Positions 37,972-50,488 of a stretch of DNA of 64,000 bases are shown in pieces. Below the pieces are notes generated by a model. That model had not been told where the DNA came from, did no database searches, and was given only the letters and a program-made list of their open reading frames with translations. A program made the position numbers and the translations under genes. Numbering within the stretch: the stretch's first letter is position 1; every line of letters begins with the position of its first letter. Source of the stretch: Paraspadella gotoi (lineage: Eukaryota > Chaetognatha); the NCBI GenBank assembly GCA_051294375.1, contig CM119263.1:19408304-19472303 (forward strand), written 5' to 3'.

Positions 37972-38225
37972 TTACAAATCTTCAACATTATTGAATTGCA
38001 GACCGTCGCGCCTTCTGCCGTTCAATACTTGAACATTTAAGGTTTTTTTTGTCTTATCTAGAAACGGTGACTGATACTGATATGAAACAGAAAGTATCTT
38101 CGAGCGTATATAACTGATGATCATGTTAATGTTGACACTCGACTGGATGCGTCGAAGACAATTTAATTTGCGAAAGGCAAAGTTTAAAGTTGCCACCTCA
38201 TCATCTGCTGACGGAGATACTATAT
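37972..38225 (-). CDS. Possible last exon B of a minus-strand gene
   Basis: A TTTTCTTTAAG acceptor before 38225 opens 83 codons, again in phase 1 with a reconstructed first Asp, to a stop at 37972. The peptide starts (D)IVSPSADDEVATLNFAFRK and is basic afterwards. It has the same entry phase as the exon at 36107, so the two could be alternative last exons of one gene. Upstream exons were not found before 39.1 kb. Confidence 0.28.
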
Positions 38226-39467
38226 CTTAAAGAAAATAAAACAAAATTAAAAGGAATACGAATTCTGAACATACAAAAACAAAAAAACAATGACTCCGCA
38301 AATTGTTGAAATACTAAGAAGAACTTAACTATTTTCTTCCGTTACTAAGAAATTCCAAACTCCATAGTTTTCTTTACGGTTTTCTGTTTGCTTTATAAAA
38401 ATTTCTTCTTTAAATTTCTTATTCAAATTTCTTCATAAAATTTCGTCATAACCATCAAAATTATCATCAAGATCAACATCTTTGACATGATTTTAATTTT
38501 TTACATTCACTGGAACATTGGGCAAACAATTGACCAATGTATATTGTAAACTATGTATACGATGTATAGTTATCATTATCTCTACAAAAATCAGAGTAAT
38601 TTTAATTTTTCTCATCATCATCGTCATCATTAATGTTTAAATTCATCACGCACCAATGACATAACCTAAACCATTCACATTTACCTATCATCATCTTCAC
38701 AGTCATCACCGTCAGCATCATCACGGAGGCTATTCACTTCCAACCGAGTATCAGCTGCGGCGGCCGAGGAAATTCACGTGTTTCATCACAGATGAACATA
38801 AACCATCTGAACCGCCTATTTGACTTCCGCGCCTCCTCCTCCTCTTCCTCCTCCTCCATCTCGCACACCTATTGTTTTCAGTCTTTTATTTCCTTCTTTT
38901 TTCCTTCTTCCTTCCTTCTCCCTTCCCTTTCCCTTCTCTTTCCCTCTCGCTTTTTCTTTCCTTCTCATCTCTCTTCTGCCATCCTCTACTTAGTCTTATA
39001 ATTTTTATTTTCTCCTTTTTTTTCCTTTCCTCACTTTCCTCCAGACCCACCAGACAACCGCGCCTTTCCTTTTAGTGAGCCATCTGGTAACAACCCTTGT
39101 CAGGTGCAAGGGAAGTCCGAGTCTGAAGCATCAAACACAAGATTATCGCTGATAACCAATCGAAAACCTAGTTTCTGGTAAAATGATCAGCGACATTGAT
39201 TTAGCAGGAGAGTTCTCAGAGAATCATAGAAATATATTTCAATGTTAGAATTGATCTGATTTAAGGTCAAGTGAATGTTCGAAAGCAGTAAACTTAGTTT
39301 TTCCGCATACCTTGGGTCAATGTCGTTTCTCAATCAATCCATAATTTGAATTTGGCCCCTTTATATGCGTTTTATGCATTTAGTAATTTTCTTTATTGAT
39401 AAATAGTTATTGTATAGTTTTCTTTCATTTCGTTGCGTTTGAATTTAGACGAAAAGTAAGGTAAATA

Positions 39468-40120
39468 ATGAAGAGACAGTAATTATTGTTATATGTTAGT
39501 GACAGAACCGTTCAATATAAGCAGTCCCTGAGCTTCGGATCAGGCTGTAACACCATGTTACAGACGGGTTAAGCGCCCCCCGTCCCTCTTAACTGCGAGG
39601 CAACCACCGGGCTAGAACCCCGGATCTTTGATGTGGGAGGCGAATGACTTGCCTCCGGCACCAATGGCCGCTGATGAATGGTTGGTGGATTTTAGTCTAC
39701 CATACATCCCCCACTCCCGTAGGGAAGAAGTCTGTTGCGTCTCTTCAGTGAATTGTTGTTGTTGGTGGAAAGTACGTCACCAAGTTGAGGCATGTTGCCT
39801 GATGTGTTGTGGGCGGAAAGTGCATCGCCAGGTTGAGGCATGTCGCCTGAAAGTGTTGTTGTTGCTGTTGTGTTCGGAAGTCGGGCTCACCAATGAAGAG
39901 ACAGTGATAATTGTTAGTGACAGAACCGTTCAATATAAGCAGTCCCTGAGCTCCGGATCAGGCTGTAACACCATGTTACAGGCGGGTTAAGCGCCCCGTC
40001 CCTCTTAACTGCAAGGCGGCCACCGGGCTAGATCCCCGGACCTTTGGGTTGGGAGGCGAATGACTTGCCTCCGGCACCAATGGCCGCTGATGAACGGTTG
40101 GTGGATTTTATTCCACCATA
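39468..40120 (-). repeat. tRNA-SINE-like repeat in tandem (two units)
   Basis: Unit 1 starts at 39468 and unit 2 at about 39892, both with AATGAAGAGACAGT then GTGACAGAACCGTTCAATATAA. On the minus strand each unit holds a tRNA-like block. Copy 1 has CCGGGGTTCTAGCCCGG, containing a B-box match GGTTCTAGCC (39619-39610); copy 2 has the degenerate GGATCTAGCC. A paired GGAGGCAAG...TTCGCCTCC lies just before. The A box is unclear. A third fragment starts right after the gap at 42813. Confidence 0.6.
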
Positions 40121-40150
40121 ATAATAATATATTTAGAAACAACGATGACA

Positions 40151-40210
40151 TTAGAGATCGGACATGCTTCGGCTTGTAAATAAAAAAGCCGAAACATGTC
40201 CGATCTCTAA
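40151..40210. repeat. Hairpin sharing the AGCCGAAACATGTCC motif, copy 1
   Basis: TTAGAGATCGGACATG-CTTCGGCTT pairs with AAGCCGAAACATGTCCGATCTCTAA. The second arm shares AAGCCGAAACATGTCC with the hairpin at 34554, but the CTGATGA block is absent. Copy 2 is at 42882-42941. Confidence 0.85.
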
Positions 40211-41109
40211 CTCTATTCACTATTTGTACTATGCTTAAAAAATAATAAATTTTAAGAGAGTTAGTAGACTGTAATCAATGAGTGAGACCAACGTCAAATG
40301 AATTCCATCGCTCGACAACGTTGCCCGATAAATCGTCGACTGAATGCACCTGATCCTCCAGTGAGTAACTGACGTGAACTTTTATTCGTTCCGATCCCAG
40401 CGGACGGAAGCAAACTTATCTAATCAAAGGAACATGCTTCGTATCGCTGTCTTCCTTATTATTTGATTGTCAACTTCAGTTAATACATCGCTGTAATACA
40501 TAGTAAATGTCGCTTGGAAATTTTATCAAAAATTAATATTTATACGATTCCAAGTATTCGAACTGAGTTAAAACCCTTTGAAACAAATACTGAGTTTAAA
40601 TTTCTAATAAAAATAGTTTGTATATTTTCGCCAAAAATTCCTGTGAAAATTATTCAAATTAAGTATATATATTAGTTTCCGTCGTACAATTAGTAGAGTG
40701 TACCGCGTATACAATATACGGTAGATAAGTGGCATTGCCATCAGTTGGCGTCGGTCGTAGACGTTTTCCGTCGCAGCTGTTCAAGGCTCCGTCGACGCGA
40801 GGATCCGGAACTCCGCCCACAGCTGCAACACGTCCAAGACCTTTCTCTCATTTTCTTTTTTATCATGTTGTCTTCGACGTTGTCGCTGATGGCCTTGCTA
40901 CGGGGTGTCATGCTTAATGCTTATTGTGGGTGATGTGCCTCATTGCCTAGATTCTGCTTCTCACATTCTTTGGAATTTAGAAAAAGCTGCAAAAACATTT
41001 ATGGAAGAAAATATCGACATTTTTTTTCGGGATAAATTTTCAACAAAAATGGCCGATAAGAATAAGAAAAAGATAATATCGAAGAAAGAAAAAAGGATTA
41101 AAAAAATAA

Positions 41110-41205
41110 AGATGAAGAAAAATTTTGAAAGAAAGAAAGAAAGAAAGAAAGAAGGAAAGAAAGAAAGAAAGAAGGAAAAAAAGAAAGAAAGAAAGAAAGA
41201 AAGAA

Positions 41206-41279
<74 letters not shown>

Positions 41280-41290
41280 AAAAAAATATA
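41110..41290. repeat. (GAAA)n array in duplication copy 1
   Basis: An AAGAAAGA-type tetranucleotide array. Its counterpart in copy 2 (43850-44060) is rearranged in unit order and length. Confidence 0.9.
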
Positions 41291-41680
41291 AAAAGTAGAA
41301 ACCAAAAAAAAAAAGAAATTTGCTGGCGGTGATTGGCGGACCATCTGTCGCGACGCCAGCGGACTACCATATGTCAGACAGAGAGAGAGAGAGACAGGAG
41401 CATTAGAGAAAAAGTCGAGAAAATGGGAGAGACGGAAAGACAGAGAGAGAGAGGGGGGGGGTTAACTTAGGAAAATGGGGATGGAAGCTGGAAGTTAGAC
41501 AGAAACGGTGAAGAGTGAAAAGAGATGGAGGCACGAATCGAAAAAGACAAGGATGTGCGACGGGAAAGCGGAAAAAAGAGCAACCACAGCTGTTCTTTTT
41601 ATAGAGAAGAAAAAAGTCTTGCGGAGGTTTTGTTTTAGAAGAGGAAGGGGGAAATAATGGTATTTTTAATGAGAAAAAAA

Positions 41681-41682
<2 letters not shown>

Positions 41683-41757
<75 letters not shown>
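41683..41757. repeat. (GA)n microsatellite, long allele
   Basis: About 75 bases of pure GA. The counterpart at 44453-44491 is about half as long. Confidence 0.95.
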
Positions 41758-41761
<4 letters not shown>

Positions 41762-42787
41762 TCAGAGATGATTACATTTTTTACCTATTTACCTCGTTTT
41801 TAAAAAGTCTTGGAATCTCCGATGAGGTCGCCATCGTCTGGACAATACCTCTGAAACAAAAGTCAACATGAATCGTTCCGACCGAATACTTCCATCGCTG
41901 TCTCTCTCAGATTCTGGAGACTGGAATGTTAAAATTAGAAAGAGGAACAAAATCGCGACATTTTATACCCGCAAAGTCACAGAAGTGACGTGGCATTAAA
42001 AAAAGACTCTCTTTTGTTCAACGAAATAAAAAAGTTCATCGGGAGTTACCGAGTCGTCGTCGTCGTCGCGATTTTCGTTTTCGTTTTACATAAAATAAAA
42101 AGAAAGGCTTGCGTTGCTTTTCTGTTTTTCGTTCCAGAAGCAGCTGAGGACATCTGCCTCGTTATCTGCTATCGTTGGCTCAATTGACGCCGCTTGTCCA
42201 CGCCACTGACGCAGTTCGGCTATACTACAGCTGTACTACAGCCAATAGAATACGTTTTTTTTATCTCAATCAGAGACACACGTCACTTAGCTATGAAAAA
42301 ATGGATAGAGATATTATAAAGAATGATGTGTGATCGTTTGCGAAATAGAACCACTGGTACTCCTGGGCTATTGAATTGACTGGCGGAACTGACGCGATGG
42401 CGCAGCAATCGGCGTGACTCAGATGGAGAATCGGTCGCAGGTGGCGCAGGTGTCGGGAGAAATGAAGCCATCGATTCGTTTCTCCGCCTGAAAATCTATT
42501 AACTGAAAGTCGGAGCAACAATAAACCGGGATCCAAGATCGATTCCCGACCTTCCGCTCCGCTGTGTATTAATTTTTTTTCTTCTGTTGCATCGGAAATT
42601 AATTAACTTCTGGAGACCCTGATTTGTTTTTTAGTTCGTATATATATACTATATTCGTATGCCTTTATTCTGGCCCATGTGGAATATGCAAGTTCAGTTT
42701 ATAAGTTTTTTCATAAATGAAATAAATGTTTTTTTACCTTTTTTCGACTATTCAGAAGAATAAAATTTGAAAATTTACTATTTAATT

Positions 42788-42812
42788 NNNNNNNNNNNNN
42801 NNNNNNNNNNNN
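42788..42812. other. 25-N scaffold gap
   Basis: A run of exactly 25 N between the two copies of the 2.7-kb duplication. Confidence 0.99.
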
Positions 42813-44450
42813 GGCCGCTGATGAACGGTTGGTGGATTTTATTCCACCATAATAATAATATATTTAGAAACAACGATGACATTAGAGATCGGACATGCTT
42901 CGGCTTGTAAATAAAAAAGCCGAAACATGTCCGATCTCTAACTCTATTCACTATTTGTACTATGCTTAAAAAATAATAAATTTTAAGAGAGTTAGTAGAC
43001 TGTAATCAATGAGTGAGACCAACGTCAAATGAATTCCATCGCTCGACAACGTTGCCCGATAAATCGTCGACTGAATGCACCTGATCCTCCAGTGAGTAAC
43101 TGACGTGAACTTTTATTCGTTCCGATCCCAGCGGACGGAAGCGAACTTATCTAATCAAAGGAACATGCTTCGTATCGCTGTCTTCCTTATTATTTGATTG
43201 TCAACTTCAGTTAATACATCGCTGTAATACATAGTAAATGTCGCTTGGAAATTTTATCAAAAATTAATATTTATACGATTCCAAGTATTCGAACTGAGTT
43301 AAAACCCTTTGAAACAAATACTGAGTTTAAATTTCTAATAAAAATAGTTTGTATATTTTCGCCAAAAATTCCTGTGAAAATTATTCAAATTAAGTATATA
43401 TATTAGTTTCCGTACAAAAATTAGTAGAGTGTACCGCGTATACAATATACGGTAGATAAGTGGCATTGCCATCAGTTGGCGTCGGTCGTAGACGTTTTCC
43501 GTCGCAGCTGTTCAAGGCTCCGTCGACGCGAGGATCCGGAACTCCGCCCACAGCTGCAACACGTCCAAGACCTTTCTCTCATTTTCTTTTTTATCATGTT
43601 GTCTTCGACGTTGTCGCTGATGGCCTTGCTACGGGTGTCATGCTTAATGCTTATTGTGGGTGATGTGCCTCATTGCCTAGATTCTGCTTCTCACATTCTT
43701 TGGAATTTAGAAAAAGCTGCAAAAACATTTATGGAAGAAAATATCGACATTTTTTTTCGGGATAAATTTTCAACAAAAATGGCCGATAAGAATAAGAAAA
43801 AGATAATATCGAAGAAAGAAAAAAGGATTAAAAAAATAAAGATGAAGAAAAATTTTGAAAGAAAGAAAGAAAGAAAGAAAGAAGAAAAGAAAAGAAGGAA
43901 AGAAAGAAAAGAAAGAAAGAGAAAGGAAAGAAAAGAAAAGAAAGAAAGAAAGAAAAGAAAGAAAGAAAAGAAAGAAAGAAAGAAAGAAAGAAGAAAGAAG
44001 AAAAAGAAAAAAGAAAGAAAGAAAGAAAGAAGAAAAAAGAAAGAAAGAAAGAAATATAAAAAAGTAAGAAACAAAAAAAAAAAGAAATTTGCTGGCGGTG
44101 ATTGGCGGACCATCTGTCGCGACGCCAGCGGACTACCATATGTCAGACAGAGAGAGAGAGAGACAGGAGCATTAGAGAAAAAGTCGAGAAAATGGGAGAG
44201 ACGGAAAGACAGAGATGAGAGGGGGGGGGTTAACTTAGGAAAATGGGGATGGAAGCTGGAAGTTAGACAGAAACGGTTGAAGAGTGAAAAAGAGATGGAG
44301 GCACGAATCGAAAAAGACAAGGATGTGCGACGGGAAAGCGGAAAAAAGAGCAACCACAGCTGTTCTTTTATAGAGAAGAAAAAAGTCTTGCGGAGGTTTT
44401 GTTTTTAGAAGAGGAAGGGGGGAAATAATGGTATTTTTAATGAGAAAAAA

Positions 44451-44495
<45 letters not shown>

Positions 44496-45524
44496 TCAGA
44501 GATGATTACATTTTTTACCTATTTACCTCGTTTTTAAAAAGTCTTGGAATCTCCGATTGAGGTCGCCATCGTCTGGACAATACCTCTGAAACAAAAGTCA
44601 ACATGAATCGTTCCGACCGAATACTTCCATCGTGTCTCTCTCAGATTCTGGAGACTGGAATGTTAAAATTAGAAAGAGGAACAAAATCGCGACATTTTAT
44701 ACCCGCAAAGTCACAGAAGTGACGTGGCATTGAAAAAAGACTCTCTTTTGTTCAACGAAATAAAAAAGTTCATCGGGAGTTACCGAGTCGTCGTCGTCGT
44801 CGCGATTTTCGTTTTCGTTTTACATAAAATAAAAAGAAAAGGCTTGCGTTGCTTTTCTGTTTTTCGTTCCAGAAGCAGCTGAGGACATCTGCCTCGTTAT
44901 CTGCTATCGTTGGCTCAATTGACGCCGCTTGTCACGCCACTGACGCAGTTCGGCTATACTACAGCTGTACTACAGCCAATAGAATACGTTTTTTTTATCT
45001 CAATCAGAGACACACGTCACTTAGCTATGAAAAAAATGGATAGAGATATTATAAAGAATGATGTGTGATCGTTTTGCGAAATAGAACCACTGGTACTCCT
45101 GGGCTATTGAATTGACTGGCGGAACTGACGCGATGGCGCAGCAATCGGCGTGACTCAGATGGAGAATCGGTCGCAGGTGGCGCAGGTGTCGGGAGAAAAT
45201 GAAGCCATCGATTCGTTTCTCCGCCTGAAAATCTATTAACTGAAAGTCGGAGCAACAATAAACCGGGATCCAAGATCGATTCCCGACCTTCCGCTCCGCT
45301 GTGTATTAATTTTTTTTCTTCTGTTGCATCGGAAATTAATTAACTTCTGGAGACCCTGATTTGTTTTTTAGTTCGTATATATATACTATATTCGTATGCC
45401 TTTATTCTGGCCCATGTGGAATATGCAAGTTCAGTTTATAAGTTTTTTCATAAATGAAATAAATGTTTTTTTACCTTTTTTCGACTATTCAGAAGAATAA
45501 AATTTGAAAATTTACTATTTAATT
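42813..45524. repeat. Direct duplication, copy 2 (2.7 kb)
   Basis: Begins GGCCGCTGATGAACGG, as at 40082, and ends TTTACTATTTAATT as at 42787, after which single-copy sequence continues towards NUDT22. It includes a second hairpin at 42882-42941. Confidence 0.95.
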
Positions 45525-45622
45525 TCGACAGTCAGACTTTTGTTTTTAAAAATAGTTGATAACGAAAAGACTTACGAATTATAGAAAAAAATAAAACATC
45601 TGTTTATAATATAAACATCGGC

Positions 45623-45944
45623 ATGGTCTCGAACGAGGCGGCCATTTTGTTCTTAGCCTCGCCTCCTCTCGACGAAGCGTCGGTCCAAGTGGAGATGTCG
45701 TCGGACAACAACCGACGCCCTCTGCCGTCGTCGCTGGAATCTAGCATCGGCGACGTCTGGCGGACGAGAGTCGCGGAAAATCCCAAACTCTGGAACGGGT
45801 CGAAGTTTCGACTGAAGAGAATCGAAAGGCGAGTTGAAAAGCGTCGTGGAAATGAACAAATTTATCTTTTTTTTTCAACAAACGATTTGATCGAAAAATA
45901 AAGTCATCGATTGTGGAAGTGAATCCACCGGCACAGAATGAACA

Positions 45945-46037
<93 letters not shown>

Positions 46038-47417
46038 TCTCCGTTCCCTCACTCGTTGTAACACTGACCTTACCTTATTCTATTGTTAATTCTTTGCCGA
46101 TGGATTCACCTCCACACGATACTTTGTTTCCAGCTCCGCGATCGGCGCGCGACTTTCTCTGGGAATCACGAATTATCGCGATTATTTGGGGACGAATTGG
46201 AGTCACAGAATCGGGGAGATGAAAGAATTCGGGAGGAAGAACTTTGCCGATGAGCAGGTGGTCCTTTGCAGAACCATATTATTAAATTTGTTTTTATAGT
46301 TTTTTCCATAAATTATGCTGTCATTTATTTTTTTCAGATTTTTACTGACATTTAGGTATTTGAAACTAAAATTATTATTCATTCCTAAAAGTCAATGGGT
46401 AACCAAAAAACAAAAACCTTCAACCACTTCTTAAATTTTGTTTCTACTAATATACTAATTAACTTAACATTTGTTTAACAATATTTCATTGTATTGAAAC
46501 TCTAGGCTTGTCTGGCAGATCCTCTGGGCGTCAGCGCTTTCCTCATCTCGGAGGACGACGACGTCGTTTTCATGCGCAGAAGCGACTCATGCGCGGAGGC
46601 GCAGGTTGATCCCAAAACCAGCGTCTCACTCTCGCCTTCGCAATCACTGATGTTCTTGCCTTTGCCTCACAGGGTCTTCTCGACTTGCCTGGCGGACACC
46701 CCGAGCCTTCCTCCATTCTCGGCGACGTTGAGATCGACGTCGCGAAATTCGATCCGAAAAACTTAAAACCCGACGTGGTGAGGGCCGAAGTCTTTCAGTC
46801 AATCCTGAAGGAGATCAGGTTGCGTTGGTTGCCGTCTTGAAACCAATTATTAGTCAAAGATTTAAATAATTCCTTTCTGCAGATCTCTCGAAAAAACTTT
46901 TCCTGTCAATTTTAAATAATTTTACAGAGATGAGATAAACCTCCCCATATCCGTCCTCTCTCGGCCTCAACTTATGGGCGTGGCCTCTAACTTCGCTTCC
47001 GGTTCTCGCTGCTCCATACAGTTTCACGTCGCGACGCGCCTCTCGACGCCGGAAATTCAGCGGCTCTACTCGTCGGCGACGCAGGCGGAAGCTGACGAGT
47101 CGACCGGCGTCGTTTTTGTGCCGCGACAGCGTATTCTGCGCCTGGGGAGAGAAGCGATGGCGAGGGGAGCGAAAGCGGAAGGAGCGGAAGCGAAAGCGGG
47201 AGGAGCGGAAGCGAAAGCGGGAGGAGCGGAAGCGAAAGCGGGAGGAGCGGAAGAGACCGAGGCCGTAAAGAAAGGAGCTCAGGAGTCTTGGTTGGAGATG
47301 ACGGAATTAAAATCGAGTGAAGAGAGTGACGCTGACTTATGGCGCCAATTGGCGCCCAACGCTAAAGGTGGCGTCATGATCGCCGCTCAAACTCTAGCGA
47401 AAAATTTAAATCAATAA
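45623..47417 (+). CDS. NUDT22 (homologue): Nudix hydrolase, NUDT22-like (UDP-sugar diphosphatase family)
   Basis: Exons 45623-45828, 46134-46257, 46506-46604, 46673-46818, 46928-47417; phases consistent; 354 residues. Family hallmarks in order: WNGSKFRLKRI, LGITNYRDYLGTNW, LADPLGVSAFLISEDD, a degenerate Nudix box GLLDLPGGHPEP then FQSILKEIRDEINLP, and ESTGVVFV near the C-terminus, ending in NAKGGVM. NUDT22 proteins hydrolyse UDP-glucose/UDP-galactose and have a weakened Nudix motif, as here (DE in place of REUxEE). No signal peptide. Intron 1 has a GC donor (AAAG|GCGAGT). A Gly/Ala/Glu/Lys repeat (GAEAKAG, three and a half units, 47181-47251) is inserted near the C-terminus and is not a usual family feature. 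An AATAAA at 47531 probably marks the 3' end. Confidence 0.93.
45948..46036. repeat. (CT)n microsatellite in NUDT22 intron 1
   Basis: About 75 clean bases of CT plus a short interrupted tail, roughly 100 bases before the exon at 46134. Confidence 0.95.
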
Positions 47418-47530
47418 CGGTTGTGCTAGATTATTTGCATAGTTCAATTGTGTTTCATTGCTCATTATTGCTTAATGTTTAAATTTTAACATTTTATTGA
47501 ACGTCGATCTTTTAACAGATTTGCTATCGG

Positions 47531-47536
47531 AATAAA
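47531..47536 (+). terminator. Polyadenylation signal of the NUDT22-like gene
   Basis: AATAAA 114 bases after the stop codon, followed by a T-rich stretch. Confidence 0.55.
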
Positions 47537-47539
47537 CTT

Positions 47540-49012
47540 TTTTTTTCTCGTGACATGAGTAAATTACTCAGCCTCCTAGAGTAAAAAATAGGAGAAAAAT
47601 TTTGGCAGTAAAATGAGAAACGCGTCACTGTATCAGTATAGGACATCGACATCCTGACGCAAATGGAACCATTGTTTCCATCTTCTTGGAAGCTGATTGG
47701 TTGATTCCAACGACTCTATCAAGCAAGAAAGAGAGAGCTTTTGCCACTTGAATCTTTTTGCTTTCACGATCCGTGCATTAATATTTAATTTATTTATCTA
47801 CCCAAGTTTCTTTCACTTTCCCGATCTTCCCAGCATCACCATCACTTTGAAACCATCCCTTAGTCACTCGCTTTTCTCTTTAATCCCTTCCAACCTTTCC
47901 TCCTTTCCTCCACCCGTTATCTTTTCTCTTTTCTCGTTTCCATCAATCCCCTCCTTTCCTTCACTCGGGGTCCTCACCCGCCTCTACCCCCCACCCTCCC
48001 GGATTAGTTCTCCCGAAGGTGTTTTCTCGCCGCAGCTGGCCTTTCTTGCGAAGTCATTGGTTCCGTCGTCGTCGGCGTCGCCTCCGCGCCATCTGTCGCT
48101 CGCCACCTGCTCGCTTCCTTCGGCCGAAGGTTTTTTTGAGGTTTCGACGCGATGACGTCTCTCAACCGGAAAAGGAACGCGTCGGATTGGTGGGCGTGGA
48201 AGGAGGATGACGGGCATATATGGATTTTGATTGGAAATTCGTTAATTCGACTCGAGATTTTTGATTCGTTTTAATTTCAGTGTTGTATTAAGAAAGAATA
48301 AATATGAGGTGAGGAAAATTCGTACAAATTCATAAAAATACTTATGAATCTAGATGTCTTTATAACAAATCAAGAAAAAAATATATGAAGTCAATGTAAA
48401 TAATCAAGAGTGAACATGATATAATACAAAAAACAGAAGAAAAAAAAACCCTTCACGTCTGGAATATTCTGACTTATCAGTAATCAATAATATGTCATGG
48501 ATAAATCATTGGTTATCATGTTTTATTAATATTTGAACAACAAATGCCTAAATTGCCAATACGCTTGGCAAGGCTTCGAATTGACGGAATGGTTTCCACG
48601 ACATGAAGAATCCATTAAAGATTACAGGCGTCACGTGATCGTTGTTAGGCGACGTGTTGACGTCATGTCGTCGGATGCTTTTAAACTTTTTTTGCGGCTC
48701 CGAACGAGATTTAAAAAAATATATTCACTGGGAGAGGGAGAGGGAGAGCGAGAGAGAGAGAAAGAGAGAGAGAGAGACGCAGCCGCCGTCGGTACTGAAA
48801 TGAATTTGAATAAAACTTTGAAACTTCTCTACTTCCTTTCTCCCTTCTATCCCTTATGCCCTTTATTTTTTTTTATTCCCTTTATTCTTCCTTTCCTAAC
48901 TTTTCTCTTTTTTTTTCTCAGTTTTTATTTCTGAAATGAAAGTCATTTTGAATTTCTTCTCGATTCCATCGCCAGATGAGACCCAACCATCCATGCATCA
49001 CCCAACCTCATT

Positions 49013-49076
<64 letters not shown>

Positions 49077-49323
49077 ATTTTCTCTCATAGTTTCTTTTCT
49101 CCATTGCCACTTTTTCTCCTTTCTCTATATCTCTGCTTTCTGTTAAGCCCCAATCCGGTCTATCTATTTTTTTTCAATCTCGTTAATAATAATATAGTCC
49201 GTATCCTTTGATCTCTTTTTTCATTTGTTTTCTTAAAATAAAAAAGTCAATTTTCTTTCTTCTCCAGCCTTGAAGGGAGTCTGCGCCTGATGTTTTTTCC
49301 GACATATTTTTGTCGCCGTTTAC

Positions 49324-49354
<31 letters not shown>

Positions 49355-49867
49355 CCTCCTCTCTCTCTCTCTCTCTTAACATCACCATCATCTCCGTCGT
49401 CGATATCATCATCATCACCATGATCAACACAGATATTCCTCCGCCCTCTTCCCCCCGTTCAATTTATTTGCCTCCATTTATTTTTTTCAGACTTTTCCAT
49501 TTTTCTACTCCATAATTTTTGATTTAACATATAATTTCTTTTCTTTTTATGTCATTCCTCCTCTTCCTCCTTTTTTATTTTTTGCGGTCAGCGACGCTAT
49601 ACGCTGAGTGGAAAAGCGAAACCACTTAATTTTCCTTTCTTCTCTTCTCTTCTCTTCTCTTCTCTTCAATTTCATTTAGCGATTAACTCCTTCCATTTCG
49701 ACGACAGCGCCCTCCCGCCGCGCCCAAGCGAACCTCTACGGCGTTTAAAACTTTGCCCAAATCTCTCGTTAACTCCGGTCTGACCACGGACAACTCTCCT
49801 CCCCTTTCTTGTTTTTTCCCGCCATTTGTGAATGAATATTTCAATTATAAACATAAACTCTCTCAGG

Positions 49868-49945
<78 letters not shown>

Positions 49946-50030
49946 CCTCTCTTAACCTAACCAAGCAATCACCCTTCCACCGCCGCCCGGGATTTTTCTC
50001 GGGGCCCTCATCGTCGTTCGTCGCGTCGTC
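47540..50030. other. Intergenic, repeat-rich; no confident gene
   Basis: A GC-rich patch at 47990-48200 has coding-like composition on both strands (CGCCGCAG acceptor at 48035) but no frame could be linked to another exon. CT/GA tracts lie at 48735-48778, 49015-49076, 49325-49378 and 49865-49952. The remaining open frames are repeat translations. Confidence 0.5.
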
Positions 50031-50054
50031 ATCGCCCCGCTTCTGCGTTCACAG

Positions 50055-50215
50055 GTGGCCAAGCTAATACTTCATTTGCTAATTTGCATTTTGGCTCCGA
50101 CGGCATCGGTGCCTCTGCCCGCTTCCAACTCTCCGCCGCCTTCGCCTTTTATGTCGTCCACCTCCACCGCCGTCTCCTCTCCCCTTCCCATCCCAGAGTT
50201 TCCCGTCGTTTTTTG
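50055..50215 (+). other. Possible exon in a GC-rich patch
   Basis: After a TTCACAG acceptor, one frame (phase 1) reads GQANTSFANLHFGSDGIGAS with the C-ending bias of real exons. It then runs into a GA microsatellite with no clear donor. No partner exon was found. It could equally be CpG-rich upstream sequence of a gene. Confidence 0.2.
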
Positions 50216-50216
50216 C

Positions 50217-50296
<80 letters not shown>

Positions 50297-50455
50297 CCCG
50301 ACGCGCCCAGCTGTGCGTGCGCTCTCTTCCGCGTTTAGCGGCCGAGATGACAAAAGGCACTGCGACCGTGCGTCGTCGCATTGCGATGCGCGTGAGCTTT
50401 GAAGGGGGTGAAGAGAGAGAGAGGAAGAGGAGAGAGAGAGAGAGAGGAGCAGAGA

Positions 50456-50488
<33 letters not shown>

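Larger units (their letters stand above)
40082..42787. repeat. Direct duplication, copy 1 (2.7 kb)
   Basis: The same as 42813-45524 except for one-base indels and microsatellite length changes: the GA tract is about 75 bases here and about 39 in copy 2, and the GAAA array also differs. It ends exactly at the gap. The open frame starting near 40745 runs into the GAAA array and is not supported as a gene. Confidence 0.95.

Noticed and set aside
43476-44408. 310-codon open frame in duplication copy 2
   Set aside because: It is frame-broken by one base in copy 1 (near 40900), and most of it is the GAAA array. Length comes from low-complexity sequence.
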